From Suilimivivens sp009774465 (GTDB taxonomy: Bacteria > Bacillota > Clostridia > Lachnospirales > Lachnospiraceae), in assembly GCA_947382645.1 (NCBI GenBank), contig CANDAE010000007.1, positions 1 through 64,000 of the forward strand: DNA of 64,000 bases, written 5' to 3'. Under the pieces are notes generated by a model. That model was given only the letters and a program-made list of their open reading frames with translations. It was not told the DNA's origin and made no database searches. Positions within the stretch are counted from its first letter, which is position 1. Every line of letters begins with the position of its first letter. The translations under genes and the position numbers were made by a program. Shown one piece after another: positions 32,690-42,741 of this stretch.

Positions 32690-33682
32690 TTATAAGCTAG
32701 GCCAGAACTTTCCCAGAAAAGACTGACTATAAAAAACAAAGAAAGCCTTTGACAAGTGCATTTTTTCCATAATAGCTATCCCCAAAAGTACAACTCTTAC
32801 TATGTATCGTTCACCCTTTACCCCCCCTAGCAAAAGCTTTCGTCTTAATTTATTTTTTTTCATATATCCAAACACTCTATCATACTCATTTCTCATACTG
32901 TTCATCTCCACTTTTCTTCCACTCTGTAGCAAATACCATATATAGTATTTATAAATAAAATAATCAAGCATTTCAGCATTTCTCAGTTTTCCAGAATATT
33001 TTTTACGAATATACTCAAAGTACTCACTGGATTTTTCAAATGTTTCTTGTGGAAATCCCTTCAATTCCGTATGTGATGTTGATTCAGGATTATCACGCCA
33101 TATATATCCAACATAATTACATAATTCCACTTTAGGATTAGTCATATATACTTCCACTGTAAAAATAATATCCTCTCCAAATGGGATATTGCGCAATGTC
33201 ATTCCATTCCTTCTTAAATATTCTTTCCGAAACATTTTTCCCCAAGGTGCAACACTTTGTACTAAAGCCGAAAAACTATCCTTATATTTTCGTACATATA
33301 AAGTCTTACCATTCTCATCAACTTTTTCAAAATTGCACACAACAATATCTATATCATGGGCCGACATTATGCCTGCCATATACAAAACATAATCCGGTTC
33401 CAGTTCATCATCGCAATCTACAAAACAAACATACTCACCAGTTGAATGCTCCAGTCCAAATTGCCTGCTGCCTCCTGCTCCCAATTTTTCATCTGTATAA
33501 AACGCATGTATAATCTGAGGATGCTCTTTTTCAAAATTTTTTACAATATCCGCCGAACCGTCTGTTGATGAATTTACAACAAGTATAATCTCAATATCTT
33601 TATAAGACTGTCGCAGCATACTATTAATGCATTTTTCTAAATATTTTTTCGAATTATAAACTCCACAAACGATTGAAACTTT
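32690..33682 (-). CDS. glycosyltransferase family 2
   Basis: GT-A inverting transferase, 330 aa. KVSIVCGVYNSKKYLEKC, VVNSSTDGSADI and FVDCDDELEPDYV (DxD-like) are the donor-site strands. I choose a GTG start (33682) behind GGAG at 9 nt; a GTG six codons upstream lacks a site. A G7 tract (32821-32827 on the plus strand, as C7) lies in frame near the C-terminus (LLGGVKGER). A single-base slip there would replace the last ~40 residues. Confidence 0.85.
   Translation of the reverse strand, partial: KVSIVCGVYNSKKYLEKCINSMLRQSYKDIEIILVVNSSTDGSADIVKNFEKEHPQIIHAFYTDEKLGAGGSRQFGLEHSTGEYVCFVDCDDELEPDYVLYMAGIMSAHDIDIVVCNFEKVDENGKTLYVRKYKDSFSALVQSVAPWGKMFRKEYLRRNGMTLRNIPFGEDIIFTVEVYMTNPKVELCNYVGYIWRDNPESTSHTELKGFPQETFEKSSEYFEYIRKKYSGKLRNAEMLDYFIYKYYIWYLLQSGRKVEMNSMRNEYDRVFGYMKKNKLRRKLLLGGVKGERYIVRVVLLGIAIMEKMHLSKAFFVFYSQSFLGKFWPSL
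32821..32827. repeat. G7 homopolymer in a GT2 gene
   Basis: Seven C on the plus strand (seven G in the coding strand), in an AT-rich gene. The frame is intact at this length. It is one of three such tracts in the glycan locus. Confidence 0.8.
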
Positions 33683-33763
33683 CACAGTCTTCTTCTCCAC
33701 TTTGTATTTTCAAAAAATTTCTTTTTCCTTTATTATCGTTTCTCCGGCAATTAAATAACCCCT

Positions 33764-34660
33764 TTATCCGTTCATATCTCTTAAAATATCCAAATATATT
33801 TTCCCACTTTCAATCAAATTATTTCTCTGCCATTGGTCATTTTTTTCTATTGTTTTTCTCTTTTCAGACGCTCTTCCCTGCCAATGCACAACTTGCATTT
33901 CCGGATTATAAATTGAAATATATTTTTTCTTTTTTACTCTTAAATACAATATTAGTTCTTCATAATAAAAATTTGTTTCGGGGTAAAATAAATACTCTTC
34001 TTTATTTATAAAGTTTCTTGAAAATATCATACAACTTCCCTGCACAGATGTATTACTTTTAAACTTTAATCTCCAGTTTTTAAATAAAGTTTTAATTAGA
34101 AGTACTTCTATACATAAAAAACATTTCATAAAGATTTTTTTAACTACCTTATATTTCGTATTTTCAAACCCTAAAGACTGAAATATAATATTGCATTTTG
34201 TATACCAAGCTGAATACTCCCAAGGATATGCAGGACTTTGATGCCCTTTATGTCGTTTATGAACCCGGGTAGGTGCAAATATATCAGGCCCCAATATATC
34301 AAATTTGTTTTCTTCATAAGTTGAAATCAACTTTTCAGCAAAATCTACCTGTGAAAATTCAATATCACTATTACAAACAAAAAGAAAATCTACATCACTA
34401 TAATTTTTTCTAATAAATGAATAGCCTATATTATTGGCCTTTGAAAACCCTAAGTTTTTCTCCATTTCCAATATCCGATAATTCTTTTCATAATACAAAG
34501 CCTTCAAGTTTTCTACCGAGCCATCTTGAGAATGATTATCTACGACAACAACATTAAAATCATCTGTACTGTTTTTTCCAAATATATTTTCTATGCTTCT
34601 AATACAATTTACAGTTTCTTCATAAGTTTTATAATTCAAAATTAAAAAACAATATTTCAT
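33764..34660 (-). CDS. glycosyltransferase family 2 (WbbL-like)
   Basis: 298 aa from the ATG at 34660 behind TAGGTGG. FLILNYKTYEETVNCIRSI, VVVDNHSQDGSVENLK and KNLGFSKANNIGYSF are typical of the rhamnosyltransferase-like GT2 group. CNSDIEFSQ is the DxD-like site. The true sugar is unknown, and no dTDP-rhamnose genes are in the window. Moderately basic C-terminus, no membrane helix. Confidence 0.82.
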   Translation of the reverse strand: MKYCFLILNYKTYEETVNCIRSIENIFGKNSTDDFNVVVVDNHSQDGSVENLKALYYEKNYRILEMEKNLGFSKANNIGYSFIRKNYSDVDFLFVCNSDIEFSQVDFAEKLISTYEENKFDILGPDIFAPTRVHKRHKGHQSPAYPWEYSAWYTKCNIIFQSLGFENTKYKVVKKIFMKCFLCIEVLLIKTLFKNWRLKFKSNTSVQGSCMIFSRNFINKEEYLFYPETNFYYEELILYLRVKKKKYISIYNPEMQVVHWQGRASEKRKTIEKNDQWQRNNLIESGKIYLDILRDMNG

Positions 34661-34732
34661 ATAAGCCACCTAAGTCAGTTTTCAATTATATTTTTTATAT
34701 TTAGCTAAAATATCTTTAAAAATATTTTCAGA

Positions 34733-36244
34733 CTATCCCTTGCTTTGTTTACATTTCCTCTGAAAAATCCCGCTTAATTCTTTCTTTTCAAATAGAAAAT
34801 TTATACCGAAAACTGCCAAGCCGTTAAAAATAGCAATTGAAATTGCTGCTATTATCCACTCTACCCACGTATCAATCATTAATGTCATTTTTATTTCAAT
34901 TCCTCCAAGAATAAAAAAGAGAATTACATTTCTAGTAATGCGTATCAGTGTTGTAGATGCTGTTTCTGGAAATATTTCTTTATATGTACATTTAATTACT
35001 CCATAATCCATAAACAAATGTGACGTTAACGTTCCTAACAAAACCCCTGCCATCCCCAGCTTATTTACCAATACTATAGATACTAAAATATTACTAACAG
35101 CCTCATAAACTGAATATTTTTCTGTTTCTTTATATTTTCCACATCCGCCATGTACTAAAGTCGAATGAGAATCTTTAATTTGTGCTACAATTCCTATCAC
35201 CCCAAACAAAACAGCAATTTCTATTCGTACATAATTTGCATCTGCTATCCCCCCTGCATAACATTTGATAAATGGCAGTATTAATGCAATAAAACAACTA
35301 TACACAAAAAATAAAAATATATCGTATACTAATTCATATTGCTTAAATTTTTTCTTTAAATTTTTTATATCATTACATGCATAAATATTTCCAAAAGTTG
35401 CACCTAAACCAACATAAAATACACTCATAAAATTTTTGGCAAATGACAAAACCATTGCATAAATAGAATATACACTTATTTCTTTTAATGAATTACTCGG
35501 AAGCATTATAGTCAAAATAATAATATCTGTGTTATACGTTATAACCATGCATATTTGCTGAATCAGGACACTTTTTTGCTGACTAAAACGCATAGATACA
35601 TTTTCATTAAAATTAATTTCCGGATATTTTTCTTGTACATATTTTCTAATCATCACTGCTTCTAAAGCATGTACAAAAACTGCAAAGCCTTTAACTATCA
35701 ACAAAGAAACCTTATACTTTAACAATAATATGCTCATAATTGTCAGAATACATGTGGCTATGATTTTCACAAAATTGACAATATAGTATTTCTGGTCTGC
35801 CATTAATAACACTTTATACTTACCTATAAATAAGTAATCAATTATTCCAATCATAGCAAGAATTATTGTCATTGAAAATGCGTACGAATAATTAACCTGT
35901 CCCTGTATCATTAATGGATATATTAGCGCTATCCCACACACTATTATTGTGTAAATAATACCGGAAGTACGATATTTTTTAGATATAGAGGATAAAATCT
36001 TACTCATAGATTTGTAGTCACAATTACACAATGGTATATACAATGTTATCATAGCTGCACTGCCAATTCCCATTTCTACTAAACTTGCATATGTAAGAAA
36101 CTGACCAATTGAACTAATTAAACCATTTAGTGTCGAACCGTAAGCAGCTATAATTAAACGTGGAAGAATTAACCCTGATATAGTTGCAACTATCTGCAAA
36201 ATTATATTTATAATAATATTTCTATAGGTTTTGCTTATTTTCAT
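34733..36244 (-). CDS. Wzx-like polysaccharide flippase (MATE/PST superfamily)
   Basis: 503 aa with 12-14 helices, beginning YRNIIINIILQIVATISGLI, the usual amphipathic start of PST transporters, with ILPRLIIAAYGSTLNGL next. It should flip undecaprenyl-linked glycan repeat units across the membrane. A G6 run lies within GGIADANYV. It follows the acyltransferase gene by 6 bp. With no ABC transporter in the locus, this supports a Wzx/Wzy-type route. Confidence 0.85.
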   Translation of the reverse strand: MKISKTYRNIIINIILQIVATISGLILPRLIIAAYGSTLNGLISSIGQFLTYASLVEMGIGSAAMITLYIPLCNCDYKSMSKILSSISKKYRTSGIIYTIIVCGIALIYPLMIQGQVNYSYAFSMTIILAMIGIIDYLFIGKYKVLLMADQKYYIVNFVKIIATCILTIMSILLLKYKVSLLIVKGFAVFVHALEAVMIRKYVQEKYPEINFNENVSMRFSQQKSVLIQQICMVITYNTDIIILTIMLPSNSLKEISVYSIYAMVLSFAKNFMSVFYVGLGATFGNIYACNDIKNLKKKFKQYELVYDIFLFFVYSCFIALILPFIKCYAGGIADANYVRIEIAVLFGVIGIVAQIKDSHSTLVHGGCGKYKETEKYSVYEAVSNILVSIVLVNKLGMAGVLLGTLTSHLFMDYGVIKCTYKEIFPETASTTLIRITRNVILFFILGGIEIKMTLMIDTWVEWIIAAISIAIFNGLAVFGINFLFEKKELSGIFQRKCKQSKG

Positions 36245-36250
36245 ACTTTG

Positions 36251-37356
36251 TTATTCTTTCTTATATTTAAATAACCAGAAAAATATATTTATTGAAAAAG
36301 TACTTGCCCTTTCAACTAACTTTTCCATTTTATCTATAATAACTACTTCTAATTTTTCCTTATTCATTTTATGAAACAAAAGCATTCTAATATGTGCAAT
36401 TATGCTTCCAAAAACAAAAATTAAAACTGAACTTGATAATATCAAAAATGGATAAATCATGCTATTATGTGACACTTTATCAATTCCAAACAATTCAACT
36501 ATCAAGCTTAATAATGGCCCATTATGTAATAAATACACCTCAAATACTGATATCGAAAAATATTTAACCCATTTAGAAATATGTATATTACTCCCAACTA
36601 TGCCTAAAAAAATAAATATTCCTAAAATAATCATAGGTATTTTAAAAGGTCCCCAAATAAACATTAAAGGATTTTGATTCAACCTGGAAAGTATCGGGGC
36701 GGATATTAGCGTCACCCCCCCAGGCACGCACATATGTGTATACAATTTACTTTTGCTCTTATTTTATACTTTTTAATCATCCCACCAATCATATAGACAA
36801 TTGCAGAAATATATATGTAATTAGAATCGCGTAACCAAGATAAAAAAATAGAAAATGCTGCAAAGATTAAAAGCATAATTACTACATATTTATAAACATC
36901 TTTCTTATCTGATTCATAAACTAATTTATTTATTATAGGCGCGATCAACAATATTACTATATACGTAGAAGCAAACCACCAAGTATTATTTGCAATGGGA
37001 AGCAACATGGCAAAAATATTTTCAAGTGTAAACATTTCATTATTAAACGCAAATAGAATCATCCATGATAAAACAGAATAAAAAAAACATTTGTACCATA
37101 TTTTTAATATTCTTTTTATCTTAAAATTTTTCTCTATTAAATTGTATCCCATAATTAAAAAGAATATATTGTTTGCAATATCCCCTCCTATAAAACAAAA
37201 TAAATCTACTAAATAATTTAATGAAACATTTTTCCCCATTAAATAATCCATCGAAACAAATCCACAAATATGTCCAGAAATAATCCAAATCATACATATA
37301 ATTCGTAATAATTCTATACTATCTTCTTTATTATCTTGTTGAATCTTAGTTATCAC
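36251..37356 (-). pseudogene. acyltransferase family 3 membrane protein, interrupted at a G7 tract
   Basis: Two overlapping frames together make one acyltransferase-3 protein. The N-terminal piece (37356..36712, 214 aa, GTG start behind AAAGG) begins SIELLRIICMIWIISGH, the family start with its His, and contains FWxA-like NTWWFASTYIVILL. The C-terminal piece (to 36251) continues with GGVTLISAPILSR and further helices. The first frame ends CLGG-stop directly at seven G; with eight G it would read CLGGVTLIS and join the second frame. So it is a frameshift mutant, a phase-variable OFF state, or a sequencing error. When intact it would O-acylate the glycan (family knowledge). Confidence 0.8.
36715..36721. 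repeat. G7 homopolymer at the acyltransferase frameshift
   Basis: Seven C on the plus strand, at the exact junction of the two acyltransferase frames. One added base restores a full-length frame. Confidence 0.85.
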
Positions 37357-37380
37357 CCTAACACCTTTCCCATCTTTAAA

Positions 37381-38340
37381 CTAAATTTGCTTTTTTCCTA
37401 CTAATGCATATAATCTGTATATTGGTCGAAATAAATTAAAATAGCACAATAACCATTGTAACTTTTCTTTCCTATTTGCATAAGGATTCCTATAGAGCCT
37501 TACAATTTCTTTTCTAATTTTCTTTTTTATTTTTCGAAACCGCTCTCCACTTCTTAATATCTTTTTATCCTTTTCCATTTTTATGCAAACATATAATAAT
37601 GCGTAAAGCCAATAACTTTCTGCTGCCAATTTAATTTGCGGAAAATCTTTATTTAACACATATAATTCATATGCTGCAATTTCATACTCTTCATCCATTG
37701 GGTGACAACTATTACTTCTTGACCGACTTCCTTCAATTACACTGTAGTGATATCCAAGTTCTGGAATAATGGAAATAATTTGCGCTTTTTTCAACAAATA
37801 ATATATATTAACAAAATCACAGTGCCTTCTTGTATCCCAAATTATATTCTGGAGCAACTCTTTACGAAACAATTTATAACACATGTTCCCATCCATTTTG
37901 TCCATGATAAACATATTTCTGATTGCTTCTGTTTTATCAATAACTTCTTCTCTGAAAATTTTAAATCCAATCTTTCCGGACTCATTTAGGCAATAATTAA
38001 AACAAACAATATCAGCCCCTGTTTCTTCTATGTTTCTTCTACATTTACTAAGTATCTCTCTTTCAAGGTAATCATCTGAATCAACAAACATAACATATTG
38101 TCCATTTGCTATTTTTATTCCCTCTTCTCTTGCGCGTACAGGTCCTTCATTCTTTTTATGTATTACCCTTATTCTGTTATCTTCATTTTTCAATTTTTCA
38201 CATAGTGCCGGAGTCATTCCATCTGTACTCCCATCATCTACAATAATACATTCTAACAAACAGGGTTGTTCTAATATGGAATCAACACATCTTTTTAAAT
38301 ATTGTGCACAATTATAAACCGGAATAATTATACTAATCAT
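37381..38340 (-). CDS. glycosyltransferase family 2
   Basis: 319 aa from MISIIIPVYNCAQYLKRC, with IIVDDGSTDGMTPAL and MFVDSDDYLEREIL as donor-site strands. The ATG at 38340 is preceded by AGGGGGGAAC, so its ribosome site is itself a G6 run. A 19-codon upstream extension lies within the preceding gene and is unlikely. The C-terminus is basic and has no helix. Confidence 0.84.
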   Translation of the reverse strand: MISIIIPVYNCAQYLKRCVDSILEQPCLLECIIVDDGSTDGMTPALCEKLKNEDNRIRVIHKKNEGPVRAREEGIKIANGQYVMFVDSDDYLEREILSKCRRNIEETGADIVCFNYCLNESGKIGFKIFREEVIDKTEAIRNMFIMDKMDGNMCYKLFRKELLQNIIWDTRRHCDFVNIYYLLKKAQIISIIPELGYHYSVIEGSRSRSNSCHPMDEEYEIAAYELYVLNKDFPQIKLAAESYWLYALLYVCIKMEKDKKILRSGERFRKIKKKIRKEIVRLYRNPYANRKEKLQWLLCYFNLFRPIYRLYALVGKKQI

Positions 38341-38351
38341 GTTCCCCCCTA

Positions 38352-39221
38352 TTACATTACATATTTGCCAATAAACATAAGCAACGCATAAAAACATCCT
38401 ATAACAAATAGAAATTTGTCCTTATATAAAACTTCTATAGGATCTCCATACGAATAAGCATCTATATCCATTTCATATTTCATGATTATTACTATAACAA
38501 TAGGTATTGTCCATATAAAAAAATTGGACTGAGTGCTTCCGCCTATATCTACACTCCATAATGAATAAAAAATAACACCTATCGCAACACACATATGCAT
38601 CATTGCGTCTAAAAAATCAACTGAATACTTTTTTAATACATCTCTTGTTTTTCCATCAGAAATCATATTTTTTTCATTTCTGCGCTTTCCCAAAGCAAGA
38701 TATAATGAAACCGCCATAATTGTTAAAATGAGCCAGCTTGAACAAACAATGTTTCCTATAGAAGCTCCATATATGATTCTAATTACAAACCCTGATGATA
38801 AAATTATTACATCCGCAATGGGAATCTTTTTAAGCCCCAGGCTATATGCTATATTAACTATCATATAAAACAACATATACATTAATCCAGCATATTCATG
38901 GACTCCTAAAAGCATAACTATAGACATCACTAATAACCCCACACCTATAAATCCAGCCTTTTTTTTTGATATAAGGCCAGCTGCTATGGGACGATTTCTT
39001 TTCTCTTCATGTTTCTGATCCTGCTCACAATCCCTTATGTCATTAATTATATATATAAATGAAGTTCCAAAAGAAAAAGCAATAAAACCAAATAAAAGTT
39101 TCAATATTATATTTATTTGAAATATTTCTTCGCCAAAAAAAGCTGGTATAAAAATCAAACAGTTTTTCAAATAATGCTTCATCCTTAACAATTGTATATA
39201 TGTCTTTACTTTATCTTTCAT
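38352..39221 (-). CDS. UbiA-family prenyltransferase, polyprenyl-phosphate phosphoribosyltransferase-like
   Basis: 289 aa with about eight to nine helices. The Mg-diphosphate motif is NDIRDCEQDQKHEEKRNRP (N60-D61-x2-D64-x3-D68-x2-H71), and the second region is YSLGLKKIPIADVIIL. The NDxxDxxxDxxH form and the position inside a glycan locus resemble decaprenylphosphoryl-5-phosphoribose synthases, which transfer phosphoribose from PRPP to a polyprenyl phosphate. If so, it makes a lipid-linked pentose donor. The epimerase pair used to make arabinose is not visible, so the product could remain a ribose (inference). Confidence 0.75.
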   Translation of the reverse strand: MKDKVKTYIQLLRMKHYLKNCLIFIPAFFGEEIFQINIILKLLFGFIAFSFGTSFIYIINDIRDCEQDQKHEEKRNRPIAAGLISKKKAGFIGVGLLVMSIVMLLGVHEYAGLMYMLFYMIVNIAYSLGLKKIPIADVIILSSGFVIRIIYGASIGNIVCSSWLILTIMAVSLYLALGKRRNEKNMISDGKTRDVLKKYSVDFLDAMMHMCVAIGVIFYSLWSVDIGGSTQSNFFIWTIPIVIVIIMKYEMDIDAYSYGDPIEVLYKDKFLFVIGCFYALLMFIGKYVM

Positions 39222-39254
39222 TTATCTCCTTGTCCTATATAAAAACGCACATGC

Positions 39255-40958
39255 TTACTGCTTTATGAAATTATAATCCAGCAAAAAATATTTCATATTT
39301 CCGTCTTTTAAATCTACTTCAGGTGCATACACATATTGAATATTTCGATCAATAAAATTAAAAACCAATCCTGGTAATTTTGTATCAATATAAGCGCCGC
39401 CATTTTGTTCTATTAGCTCAAATTGCTCATTATAATTAATTGTCTCTCTAATCATCCGTATAGAATAATTTGTAAATGGCACAAGATTTATTAATAGCAA
39501 AATAAACATAAAGTATGGTATCTTTATTGATACCTTACTTTTTAAGTTTCCTGTCTGAATTTCCAACATCCATAAATAAATCGTAAACGTGACAAAATAA
39601 AAAATGTAAGGCGAATATCTGGTTTGTCCTCCTGCTGGCACAATACAAATAAGGAGAAAACTAATAATCATAATAAGATAAACCATTTTCTTATCTATAC
39701 TTCTATTTTTTCGAAATTTCCAGTTCCATATTAAAAACATTACAATTGCAATGCACAATATTCCGCTGTAAAAAGTTCCTGTTCCACCACGTATCACATC
39801 ATAAGTGGAGTTTTTTAATTCATCTATTTCAAATGTGAATGGAATTTTCCATTCCAGATATGATAACTTATCATTTGTATTTGTCTTTACAAAAATCATA
39901 CTCAAAATTTGAATTAATGGGCTTGCATACTCCAGTCTAATAGATTTCAGATTATTATTTGTGTCAAATCCTTCAAGCTCTCCCAATGGATATAATGCAT
40001 TTCCATAATTCATAATATTAGTTATGTACACGCCATACCCTACTATAAATACAGTTATACAAACAACGCCTATATAAAATAACGCTATTTTTCCTAGTTT
40101 TTTTACCCACATATCATCATTTTTATGTATCAGCCTGACTGACCACATAACAAAAAATGAAAAGCAAAATGCACCTTCGTAGGCCAAACCCGTAATTTTA
40201 AGATTTCCACATAAAATAATACAGACTCCCAGATATACAAACTGTAATATTTTATTTCTCTCATATGCATCATCTGTAATTGACATCAGCAAAACAATAC
40301 TGGTTATTAACAAGTTTCCCAACGCCCCGTCCAAATAAAATGTAGTAAGCATCGCTATACTCGTTGGTGTAGCTATCAATAAAAAAGTTATACAATAAGC
40401 ATATTTTTTAGGTAATTTAAAATAAAAATAATCATAGCTAATTCCAAAACTACTTATAAATATAAGCAAATTAAACACTTTTGCCGATTCAATCCAATTT
40501 GTAACAGCATAAATTGTAGCATTAAAATACCATGAGGCTTTTGGGTAACATTCTACCCAAATAGTATTATTGTACCATCTTTGCTCAGGAATATTTAACT
40601 GAATAAGATAATCCTCCACTCCTTCATAAACCGGATTATATCCAAGTTTCAAAATTCCTGCAGCAAATTTATGGTATAAGTTACCATCAAAAGCAATTTC
40701 ATATAATAACCCTGTTGCGCAGATAATAAGAAGCAGGCAAACACACGAAATAGCAATTGTCAAACTTTTTCTGCGTACTTCATCCCTTGAAATCAAAAAA
40801 AACAACACTATAGAAATTAGCAAAGCTATAAAGAAATTAGCTTTACTAATATTGATATGTAAAAAAAATAAAATTGAAGTTAACAGCACATCCATTCCTA
40901 CAAATAATAATAGAAATCTGCCTATATTTACTATATAACTCCCTGACTTATCATTCAT
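39255..40958 (-). CDS. GT-C-like polytopic membrane protein
   Basis: 567 aa, about 12 helices, with a soluble C-terminal end. Start at the ATG (40958) behind GATAGGAG; an ATG at 41003 lies in the end of the upstream gene and lacks a site. A loop after the early helices holds YEIAFDGNLYHKFAAGIL, with acidic residues where GT-C enzymes keep their catalytic Asp. Such proteins transfer sugars from polyprenyl-phosphate donors outside the membrane. The family assignment is by architecture. Confidence 0.55.
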   Translation of the reverse strand: MNDKSGSYIVNIGRFLLLFVGMDVLLTSILFFLHINISKANFFIALLISIVLFFLISRDEVRRKSLTIAISCVCLLLIICATGLLYEIAFDGNLYHKFAAGILKLGYNPVYEGVEDYLIQLNIPEQRWYNNTIWVECYPKASWYFNATIYAVTNWIESAKVFNLLIFISSFGISYDYFYFKLPKKYAYCITFLLIATPTSIAMLTTFYLDGALGNLLITSIVLLMSITDDAYERNKILQFVYLGVCIILCGNLKITGLAYEGAFCFSFFVMWSVRLIHKNDDMWVKKLGKIALFYIGVVCITVFIVGYGVYITNIMNYGNALYPLGELEGFDTNNNLKSIRLEYASPLIQILSMIFVKTNTNDKLSYLEWKIPFTFEIDELKNSTYDVIRGGTGTFYSGILCIAIVMFLIWNWKFRKNRSIDKKMVYLIMIISFLLICIVPAGGQTRYSPYIFYFVTFTIYLWMLEIQTGNLKSKVSIKIPYFMFILLLINLVPFTNYSIRMIRETINYNEQFELIEQNGGAYIDTKLPGLVFNFIDRNIQYVYAPEVDLKDGNMKYFLLDYNFIKQ

Positions 40959-40989
40959 TGCACTCCTATCTCCCTGCTGTCTATAATCT

Positions 40990-42741
40990 TCAAGATGTAA
41001 CATATAATGCTATAAATTTATCTTCTGATACCAATATTCCTTCAACCTCAACCGTTGCCTCAAATACTGTATCAGACATTTTTTTTCTAGGTATTGCAAC
41101 ATACGAATTTTCTTTTACATTTTCCATGCTGTCTATAACAACTATTTTATGATCATACATTTCAAATTGCAGCCACATAGCCAGCGGTGTATTTATGCTA
41201 AGATTTTCATCCGTATAATAATAAATTTCATTTGCATCCTTACATATTTCATGTATTTCATTCAGTTCTTCAGACATATTTTGATAATTAAGAAATGTTT
41301 CTTCAAATACTTTCTCGCTATCTCTAACTTGTATTCCCATATAACAAATTACAAAACAGCCCAATAAAACTCCTCCTAATACCTTATTTTTGTAATTTAT
41401 AAAACTAACTATATAAAGAACTGTCATTCCCAATGCTGTGATTAGAAAAATAGCATTAAATTCATACCCTCCATTTTCTGTTCCTATCCAAAATTTATAT
41501 AAACTAACATTACAGTTTGGTACAAAATAATCTGAATAAATTGGTATTCCTTTAGCAACTTGAATTAATATGCTCATAATGAGAGGAAAAAATAAAAAAC
41601 ACCTATTAAGTCTATTTTTTCCGTCAAAAATCAAAATCAACAATCCCATAAGAAATACTGGACCAGCTACAACATCTTGATATCTTCCGTAAAGTAATGA
41701 CTGGTAAGAACTACTTGGGGAAAGTTGAACACTTATTAATCCAAAAGTTCCTAAAACCGACAGGAAAAGAAATATCAAAAAAAAATTATACTTTTTTTCA
41801 GCAATTCCTTCACGTAATTTATTTATTCCCCAATAACATACTAGCCAAAAAGTGCCAAACGTTGTAATTCCAAAATACAAAAATCTATTCATAAATGTTT
41901 TTATTAAATCTATAATCCCGGATAAGCTTAGCAGCTTTCCTATTATCCAGGGAGAAGCTGCTGCAAACGTATTTACCAATTCTACATCTGACTTTGCAAT
42001 ATATACTGCTGATTTAATATGTTCTTTTAGTAAACCTTCAAATAATATTAAGAGCAATGTACCTATTGCAAAGCAAATGACTTTTTTAACCGATACTTTT
42101 TTTATTGCAATATACAAGACTATTGTTATAAAGCTTGCGACCACTATCCCCAAAGATCGATTATGCACGCAATAAATATATACTGTTATGGCTATTATTA
42201 ATACAATTTTCATGAAATGATATCTTTGATTGAGCGAAAGAAATAATGCAGCTAAACACCAATACAAAAATATTAACAAACATTCTGTCCAAGCATAATT
42301 TGACTGTGTAATATTGTTTACATACACAGTTACAATAATAGAAGCAAGTAAAACATAATATTTATTTTTCCATTTAAAATATTTTATCCCAATGTAATTT
42401 GCTATAAAAAAGCTTCCAGTAACTAAGAATGCATTAACCGCAATTGCCATCTGATATGCAATGTGAGAATTTCCGCATACCCTTAGTAAAAATGCTAAGA
42501 TCAAAGAGTATCCATAGGAATAATACCCAGCAAACGCTGATACTACAGAGGACCAGTCATACCCGGCAATATATGCTGCATTTCCCCAATATCCAATTTC
42601 ATCCCAAGCCATAATGTTAGTTAAAATAGATATATGCCTTGCAGATATCATAAAAATTAATACTGCTGACATTATCAATAAAACAATATACACTTTATGT
42701 CTCAAAAATATATTTTTTATATTTACAATTTTTCTATTCAT
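40990..42741 (-). CDS. GT-C-like membrane glycosyltransferase (paralogue A)
   Basis: 583 aa with about 12 helices. The first outside loop has WDEIGYWGNAAYIAGYDWSS with D47-E48, then YYSYGYSLILAFLLR. The same pattern (DEFGYW...GFDWS...YYSFGYSFIL) occurs in the protein at 49696-51438, so the two are paralogues. The DE pair matches the catalytic acidic pair of GT-C/PMT-type enzymes. The start overlaps the upstream GT stop (ATGA), and its end overlaps the open extension of the next gene. Confidence 0.65.
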   Translation of the reverse strand: MNRKIVNIKNIFLRHKVYIVLLIMSAVLIFMISARHISILTNIMAWDEIGYWGNAAYIAGYDWSSVVSAFAGYYSYGYSLILAFLLRVCGNSHIAYQMAIAVNAFLVTGSFFIANYIGIKYFKWKNKYYVLLASIIVTVYVNNITQSNYAWTECLLIFLYWCLAALFLSLNQRYHFMKIVLIIAITVYIYCVHNRSLGIVVASFITIVLYIAIKKVSVKKVICFAIGTLLLILFEGLLKEHIKSAVYIAKSDVELVNTFAAASPWIIGKLLSLSGIIDLIKTFMNRFLYFGITTFGTFWLVCYWGINKLREGIAEKKYNFFLIFLFLSVLGTFGLISVQLSPSSSYQSLLYGRYQDVVAGPVFLMGLLILIFDGKNRLNRCFLFFPLIMSILIQVAKGIPIYSDYFVPNCNVSLYKFWIGTENGGYEFNAIFLITALGMTVLYIVSFINYKNKVLGGVLLGCFVICYMGIQVRDSEKVFEETFLNYQNMSEELNEIHEICKDANEIYYYTDENLSINTPLAMWLQFEMYDHKIVVIDSMENVKENSYVAIPRKKMSDTVFEATVEVEGILVSEDKFIALYVTS

